Below are positions 60,677-64,000 of a stretch of DNA of 64,000 nt, piece by piece; position 1 is the stretch's first letter, and each line of letters begins with the position of its first letter. Source of the DNA: Collinsella aerofaciens (lineage in GTDB: Bacteria; Actinomycetota; Coriobacteriia; Coriobacteriales; Coriobacteriaceae); assembly GCF_902364945.1 (NCBI RefSeq), contig NZ_CABJFS010000004.1:62001-126000 (forward strand), written 5' to 3'. The notes under the pieces were generated by a model. That model did no database searches, was not told where the DNA came from, and saw only the letters and a list, made by a program, of their open reading frames with translations. The position numbers and the translations under genes were made by a program.

Positions 60677-60752
60677 GCGGACATGGCTCAGTTGGTAGAG
60701 CACAACCTTGCCAAGGTTGGGGTCGCGGGTTCGAGCCCCGTTGTCCGCTCCA
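60677..60752 (+). tRNA. tRNA-Gly (anticodon GCC), copy 2
   Basis: Identical to copy 1 over all 76 nt. Followed by a terminator at 60760-60790. Confidence 0.97.
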
Positions 60753-60759
60753 AACGCAG

Positions 60760-60790
60760 CAGCCCGACTACTACGGTAGCCGGGCTTTTT
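60760..60790 (+). terminator. Terminator after tRNA-Gly copy 2
   Basis: AGCCCGACTAC pairs with GTAGCCGGGCT (one mismatch) and is followed by TTTTC. Confidence 0.8.
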
Positions 60791-60921
60791 CGTACCCGTC
60801 GCTTGGGCTCGAACCCGAGGGGGAGCGAGCGTTAAGCAAACGCGGAGCGTTTGTAGCGAGCTGGCGAGGACGCCGGCAGGCGGCCGAAGCCGGTGCGGAT
60901 CCGCGAAGCGAATACGCAGAC

Positions 60922-60939
60922 GCCCCGTTGTCCGCTCCA
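60922..60939 (+). repeat. Duplicated tRNA-Gly 3' end
   Basis: GCCCCGTTGTCCGCTCCA is identical to the last 18 nt of tRNA-Gly copy 2 (60735-60752), 187 bp downstream. The rest of a tRNA is missing. It is followed by its own terminator, as a true tRNA gene would be. Confidence 0.85.
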
Positions 60940-60947
60940 ACTATCTT

Positions 60948-60974
60948 ACGCGGTTCTAACGAACCGCGTTTTTT
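60948..60974 (+). terminator. Terminator after the tRNA 3'-end remnant
   Basis: ACGCGGTTC (60948-60956), TAAC, GAACCGCGT (60961-60969), then TTTTTG. Confidence 0.85.
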
Positions 60975-60992
60975 GTTGACGCTGCGCGAGCC

Positions 60993-61078
60993 CCGGGCAC
61001 CCCATCTTGCCCCTCAATCGTCGGTCGCGTACATAAAGTACGCTTCCCTCCTCTTTCGCGGCAACTTGGGGCACCCGG
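60993..61078. repeat. Nested hairpin upstream of GH13 gene
   Basis: Outer arms CCGGGCACCCCA (60993-61004) and TGGGGCACCCGG (61067-61078) pair except for two central positions; an inner perfect stem GCGTAC-ATAAA-GTACGC lies at about 61027-61043. Confidence 0.55.
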
Positions 61079-61275
61079 AGCCCGCTCGCTGTCGTGGCCG
61101 GAGGAGTGGGCCTTCCGTTCTTTTCACTGATCGATCGATTCGTCCCAGGAGACTCGAACCCGAGAGGGAGCGAGCGTTTTGGGGCGTGGCTGTGGCGTTG
61201 TTTGCCGCGAATGTCCGCTTTGGGCGTATCATCGTGGGCATCTCGCAAAACCTCGTTGCAAGGGAGACTCATCCC

Positions 61276-63009
61276 ATGGCTACAGAAAAGTCCTCGTCGC
61301 GCCCATGGATGTCCGATGCCGCGATCTATCAGATCTATCCGCGCTCGTTTAAGGATTCGACTGGTTCGGGTCTGGGCGATATCGCGGGCATTACCCAGCA
61401 GATGGACTATCTTGAGCAGCTGGGCATCGAGGCTATCTGGCTGAGCCCGTTTTACCCATCGCCTCTTGTCGATGGCGGCTATGATGTGGCGGACTACTGC
61501 GATGTCGACCCACGTCTCGGCTCGCTTGACGACTTCGATGACATGATCGCTGCGGCTCATGCGCACGGCATCAAGGTCATCGTCGACATCGTGCCCAACC
61601 ATTCGTCCAACCAGCACCCCTGGTTCAAAGCCGCTCTTGCCGCCGGCCCCGGATCACCCGAGCGCGCCAGTTATATCTTCCGCGATGGTCGCGGCGGGCA
61701 CGGCGAGCTGCCTCCCACCAATTGGAATGCCAACTTTGGCGGCCCCGCCTGGACGCGCGTCGCGGACGGTCAGTGGTATCTGCACATGTTTACGCCCGAG
61801 CAGCCGGACTTTGACTGGTCGTGTCCCGAGGTTCATGCGTTCTTTTGCGACGTCCTGGCGTTTTGGAGCGATCGAGGCGTCGATGGCTTTCGCATTGATG
61901 TGGCGCACGGTCTCGCCAAGGATCTCGACCGCGATGACCTCGACCGGTGGCATCTCGCCGAGGGCGATGACATGGTTGAGGACGGCACCCATCCGCTGTG
62001 GGACCGCAACGAGGTCCATGAGATCTATCGCGAGTGGCGCCGCGTGTTCGACCGTTATGATCCGCCGCGCAGCGCCGTTGCCGAGGCGTGGGTTCTGCCC
62101 GAGCGCCAGTATCTCTACGCACGCCCCAGCGAGCTTGGCCAGACATTCAACTTTGAGTTCGCCAAGGCCACTTGGACCTATGATGACATGCACGCTGCAA
62201 TCGAGAAGGGCTTGAAGGCGGCCATCGAATCCGATTCCGCCTCGACCTGGGTACTCTCCAACCACGACGTGCCGCGCGTGGCGACACGCTATGCCCTGCC
62301 GCAAATCAAGGCGACGCGCTACCATCAGATTGCGCTCGACTGGCTCTTACGCGACGGGTCGTCTTATGACGAGGACCGTGAACTCGGCGAGCGCCGCGCG
62401 CGGGCAGCCCTTTTGCTTGAGTTGGCGCTTCCGGGCTCGGCATACGTGTATCAGGGTGAGGAGCTCGGCCTTTTTGAGGTGGCTGACATCCCGTGGGCTG
62501 CACTCGAAGATCCCACTGCGACCAATACGCACGGACCGAAGCGCGAGAAGGGGCGCGACGGCTGTCGTGTGCCCCTGCCGTGGGTGGCAGCGGACGATCC
62601 CGCGCAGGGCGGATCGTTTGGGTTTTCACCGGCGGACGCCGATGCGGCGCCCCATCTGCCACAGCCTGCATGGTTTTCCGATTACGCTGCCGATAGGGAA
62701 GAAGCGGACCCGGCATCGATGCTTGCGTTCTATCGCGACGCCCTCTGGCTGCGGCGCAAGCTGCGCGGGTGCGCCAACGATCTTGCGTGGCTCGATCTTG
62801 ACGGGTGCACCGGCCTTGCGGATGGTGCCGAGGGCGCTGAGGGCGGCGTCATCGCCTATCGCCGCGACAACGGCTGGGCGTGTGTGACGAACTTCGGTGC
62901 AGCACCCGTGGAGCTGCCGGCGGGTAGGGTCCTGCTCACCTCATCACCGCTTGCAGATGGCAGGCTCGCGCAGGACAGCTCTGCCTGGATCATGCTCGCT
63001 GAGTTGTAG
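61276..63009 (+). CDS. GH13 alpha-glucosidase/oligo-1,6-glucosidase
   Basis: 577 aa. Start ATG 61276 (MATEKSSSRPWMSDAAIYQIYPRSF) with AGGGAG 9 nt upstream; a longer reading frame upstream runs through tRNA genes and is not coding. GH13 regions: DIVPNHSS, GFRIDVAHG with nucleophile Asp, VAEAWV with acid/base Glu, and LSNHDVPR with the third Asp. No signal peptide, so it acts in the cytoplasm on imported gluco-oligosaccharides. Exact linkage preference cannot be read. No transporter or LacI regulator adjoins it here. Confidence 0.92.
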   Translation: MATEKSSSRPWMSDAAIYQIYPRSFKDSTGSGLGDIAGITQQMDYLEQLGIEAIWLSPFYPSPLVDGGYDVADYCDVDPRLGSLDDFDDMIAAAHAHGIKVIVDIVPNHSSNQHPWFKAALAAGPGSPERASYIFRDGRGGHGELPPTNWNANFGGPAWTRVADGQWYLHMFTPEQPDFDWSCPEVHAFFCDVLAFWSDRGVDGFRIDVAHGLAKDLDRDDLDRWHLAEGDDMVEDGTHPLWDRNEVHEIYREWRRVFDRYDPPRSAVAEAWVLPERQYLYARPSELGQTFNFEFAKATWTYDDMHAAIEKGLKAAIESDSASTWVLSNHDVPRVATRYALPQIKATRYHQIALDWLLRDGSSYDEDRELGERRARAALLLELALPGSAYVYQGEELGLFEVADIPWAALEDPTATNTHGPKREKGRDGCRVPLPWVAADDPAQGGSFGFSPADADAAPHLPQPAWFSDYAADREEADPASMLAFYRDALWLRRKLRGCANDLAWLDLDGCTGLADGAEGAEGGVIAYRRDNGWACVTNFGAAPVELPAGRVLLTSSPLADGRLAQDSSAWIMLAEL

Positions 63010-63092
63010 GGGGCCTCTTGCGGCGAGCTTGCGTTTGCCTACACCTTCCGTGGTGGCTGATGTCTTCGCGAGGTTCGCGAGGGCGTCGCAAA

Positions 63093-63139
63093 ACTTTTCA
63101 AAAAAAGTTCTTGCATTTGGGTGGATCATCCCGTATATT
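63093..63139 (+). promoter_or_regulatory. Promoter of tRNA-Gly copy 3/tRNA-Val
   Basis: TTGCAT (63111-63116), 17-bp spacer, TATATT (63134-63139), preceded by ACTTTTCAAAAAAAGTTC (63093-63110), a variant of the element before two other tRNA promoters. Confidence 0.75.
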
Positions 63140-63151
63140 AAATCCTCGCAG

Positions 63152-63227
63152 GCGGACATGGCTCAGTTGGTAGAGCACAACCTTGCCAAGGTTGGGGTCG
63201 CGGGTTCGAGCCCCGTTGTCCGCTCCA
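63152..63227 (+). tRNA. tRNA-Gly (anticodon GCC), copy 3
   Basis: Identical to the copies at 60451 and 60677. 3 bp before tRNA-Val. Confidence 0.97.
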
Positions 63228-63230
63228 TTT

Positions 63231-63305
63231 GGGCGTTTAGCTCAGGGGGAGAGCGCTTCCCTGACACGGAAGAGGTCAGAAGTTCAAATCTTCTAACGCC
63301 CACCA
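63231..63305 (+). tRNA. tRNA-Val (anticodon GAC)
   Basis: Acceptor GGGCGTT/AACGCCC, anticodon stem CTTCC/GGAAG with loop CTGACAC giving GAC, encoded ACCA. 75 nt. Confidence 0.96.
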
Positions 63306-63312
63306 AATGTTC

Positions 63313-63351
63313 GCAGCTCAGAGGCTATGTCCTCTGGGCTGTTTTGTTTTG
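63313..63351 (+). terminator. Terminator after tRNA-Val
   Basis: CAGCTCAGAGG (63314-63324) pairs with CCTCTGGGCTG (63331-63341, one G-T), followed by TTTTGTTTT. Confidence 0.8.
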
Positions 63352-63569
63352 CCACCAAGCACGCCGCCAAATAAGCCGCCAAATATTGATCCAAGGTCTG
63401 TACGCGATGGTCTTCGCATCCCGTGGGGGCGCCGGCAGATTGCATGTGTCCTGGTCCATCGTGACCGCAACATGTTGGTCAAGCATAATCTTTTGGATTC
63501 TTTTGGCGTGAGCGGCTTGGTTTTGGTAGGATTTGTCAGCGGCTTGACTAAGGGGGTTTTATAACTGCC
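63318..63569 (-). pseudogene. Probable decayed tyrosine-integrase 3' end
   Basis: On the minus strand a frame is open from about 63569 down to a TGA at 63320-63318. Its C-terminus reads IFGGLFGGVLGGKTKQPRG then HSL. A run of FGG/LGG followed by KTKQ is, from memory, how many actinobacterial phage-type tyrosine integrases end, and such genes end facing the tRNA they integrate into. The upstream part of the frame shows no integrase catalytic motif, so only a tail survives. It overlaps the tRNA-Val terminator. Recognition is from a short low-complexity motif and needs a search. Confidence 0.4.
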
Positions 63570-63665
63570 ATGCAGGTAGCCGTGTTGGTAACGTTTTACC
63601 GACTTGTCAAATACCCCTCATTTTTAATGCGTCTGCAAAATGACCAATTGCTTTGACCTGCTGAA

Positions 63666-63681
63666 ACACTATATGTTGTGT
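63666..63681. promoter_or_regulatory. NrdR box 1
   Basis: ACACTATATGTTGTGT matches the NrdR consensus ACACwATATATwGTGT at nearly every position. It ends next to the -35 of the nrdD promoter. Confidence 0.8.
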
Positions 63682-63699
63682 TTGACCTAAAAAAAGAAT

Positions 63700-63715
63700 A
63701 CAGGATATAGATGCT
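63700..63715. promoter_or_regulatory. NrdR box 2 (weak)
   Basis: ACAGGATATAGATGCT matches about 10 of 16 consensus positions and starts 34 bp after box 1, roughly three helical turns, covering the -10. NrdR usually binds paired boxes. Confidence 0.5.
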
Positions 63716-63938
63716 TCTTTGTCGTATGATAGATGGCGGACAGAGAACGAAGACCTTAACTGCCTCTTTTGAACGTGTCCTTGAACCGCTTGATTGGCTC
63801 TAGGGAATGTCCGCATGGAGGCTTATGGTTTATCGAGAACACAGATTGCGCGACGGCGCCGCAAGGCAGGGGCAGGCCCTGCCGGGCATCGTTTGGCTCT
63901 GAAGCGCAATGAGGCTACGACGCGAAAGAGGCAAGAGG

Positions 63939-64000
63939 ATGAAGATCATCAAGCGCAGCGGCACCGAGGTTGTCTTTGACATCGATAAGATCGTCAATGC
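63939..64000 (+). CDS. nrdD: Anaerobic ribonucleoside-triphosphate reductase, N-terminus (3' end outside window)
   Basis: The first 20 codons read MKIIKRSGTEVVFDIDKIVN, the start of the ATP-cone that opens NrdD. AAGAGG precedes the ATG. The oxygen-sensitive class III enzyme makes dNTPs in strict anaerobes. The NrdR-like boxes upstream support the call. NrdR and NrdA also begin with ATP-cones, so a reductase of another class is possible but less likely. Confidence 0.8.
   Translation, partial: MKIIKRSGTEVVFDIDKIVN

Larger units (their letters stand above)
60791..61275 (+). repeat. Repeat-rich tRNA-GH13 intergenic region
   Basis: 485 nt, no gene. Contains, in order: a 26-nt repeat unit (60808-60833) found again at 61153-61178 with one difference; a stretch of small GC palindromes; an exact 18-nt copy of the tRNA-Gly 3' end (60922-60939); a terminator (60948-60974); and a nested hairpin (60993-61078). 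The GH13 promoter may be TTGCCG...TATCAT near 61200-61230. Confidence 0.6.
63570..63938 (+). promoter_or_regulatory. nrdD promoter and structured leader
   Basis: Contains -35 TTGACC (63682-63687), an 18-bp spacer and -10 TATAGA (63706-63711), overlapped by two NrdR-like boxes. About 220 nt lie between the -10 and nrdD. Within them ATTGCGC (63845-63851) pairs with GCGCAAT (63904-63910) around an inner GGCAGGG/CCCTGCC stem (63865-63871 with 63877-63883). The leader does not show the conserved core of a cobalamin riboswitch; its identity is unknown. Confidence 0.6.

Noticed and set aside
60457..61275. N-terminal extension of the GH13 gene by about 270 codons
   Set aside because: It runs through three tRNA genes, two terminators and repeats. 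The real start is ATG 61276 with a ribosome-binding site.
63607..63816. 69-codon minus-strand frame near nrdD
   Set aside because: It covers the NrdR boxes and promoter, has no ribosome-binding site and no recognisable product.
63718..63938. Cobalamin riboswitch before nrdD
   Set aside because: The conserved B12-box (GCCACTG-like) and core pattern are not visible, and class III reductase does not need cobalamin.

Overview
The window is typical of a Coriobacteriia chromosome, most likely Collinsella. The 16S gene has the actinobacterial high-GC character I associate with that genus, coding sequence is GC-rich with strong G/C third-position bias, and the gene set fits an anaerobic fermenting gut actinobacterium (anaerobic class III ribonucleotide reductase at the right edge, complete lower glycolysis, peptide-type ABC transporters, sialic-acid use). 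The genus call rests on memory of 16S and gene style; no search was run.

Layout. 1-4.2 kb: 3' part of a RecJ/RecQ-like fusion, then a long RelA/SpoT. 4.3-7.8 kb: MBL-fold hydrolase, class II fructose-bisphosphate aldolase, transglutaminase-like protein. 7.8-9.4 kb: tRNA-Leu(CAA) and the infC-rpmI-rplT operon, with infC apparently starting at an AUA codon. 9.4-15.1 kb: one complete rRNA operon (16S-23S-5S, no spacer tRNA) with visible processing stems and a strong terminator. 15.2-18.7 kb: coaE, a lytic transglycosylase, uvrB. 18.8-24.9 kb, minus strand: two flavoproteins, an Mrp-type ATPase and an LtaS-like membrane sulfatase. 25-32.2 kb: uvrA, ybaK, murJ, uvrC, so all three UvrABC subunits lie within 16 kb.

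32.6-43 kb is best read as a sialic-acid locus: a SatABCD-like family-5 ABC transporter with a permease-ATPase fusion, a CE7-type esterase followed by a paralogue that has lost its catalytic serine, then nanA, nanK (ROK) and nanE, closed by a terminator. Together these would import N-acetylneuraminate, deacetylate it, cleave it to ManNAc and pyruvate, phosphorylate ManNAc and epimerise it to GlcNAc-6-P. 43-45 kb: rapZ and whiA, with no yvcK between them. 45.1-50.2 kb: gap, pgk, tpiA, gpmI, secG. 50.5-56.4 kb: an oligopeptide ABC operon (oppABCDF order).

56.4-64 kb is the accessory-like end. It holds a cluster of four inverted repeats (two are about 125 nt, nearly perfect nested hairpins), a tRNA-Leu(GAG), a SpoIIE-type phosphatase next to a STAS-HATPase fusion (a compact partner-switching pair), a tRNA-Gly/Cys/Gly cluster followed by a duplicated tRNA 3' end, a GH13 glucosidase, tRNA-Gly and tRNA-Val with a probable decayed integrase 3' end, and the first codons of nrdD behind tandem NrdR-like boxes and a long structured leader. 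Three of the tRNA promoters share an unusual T-tract/A-tract element directly upstream of a TTGC -35 box.
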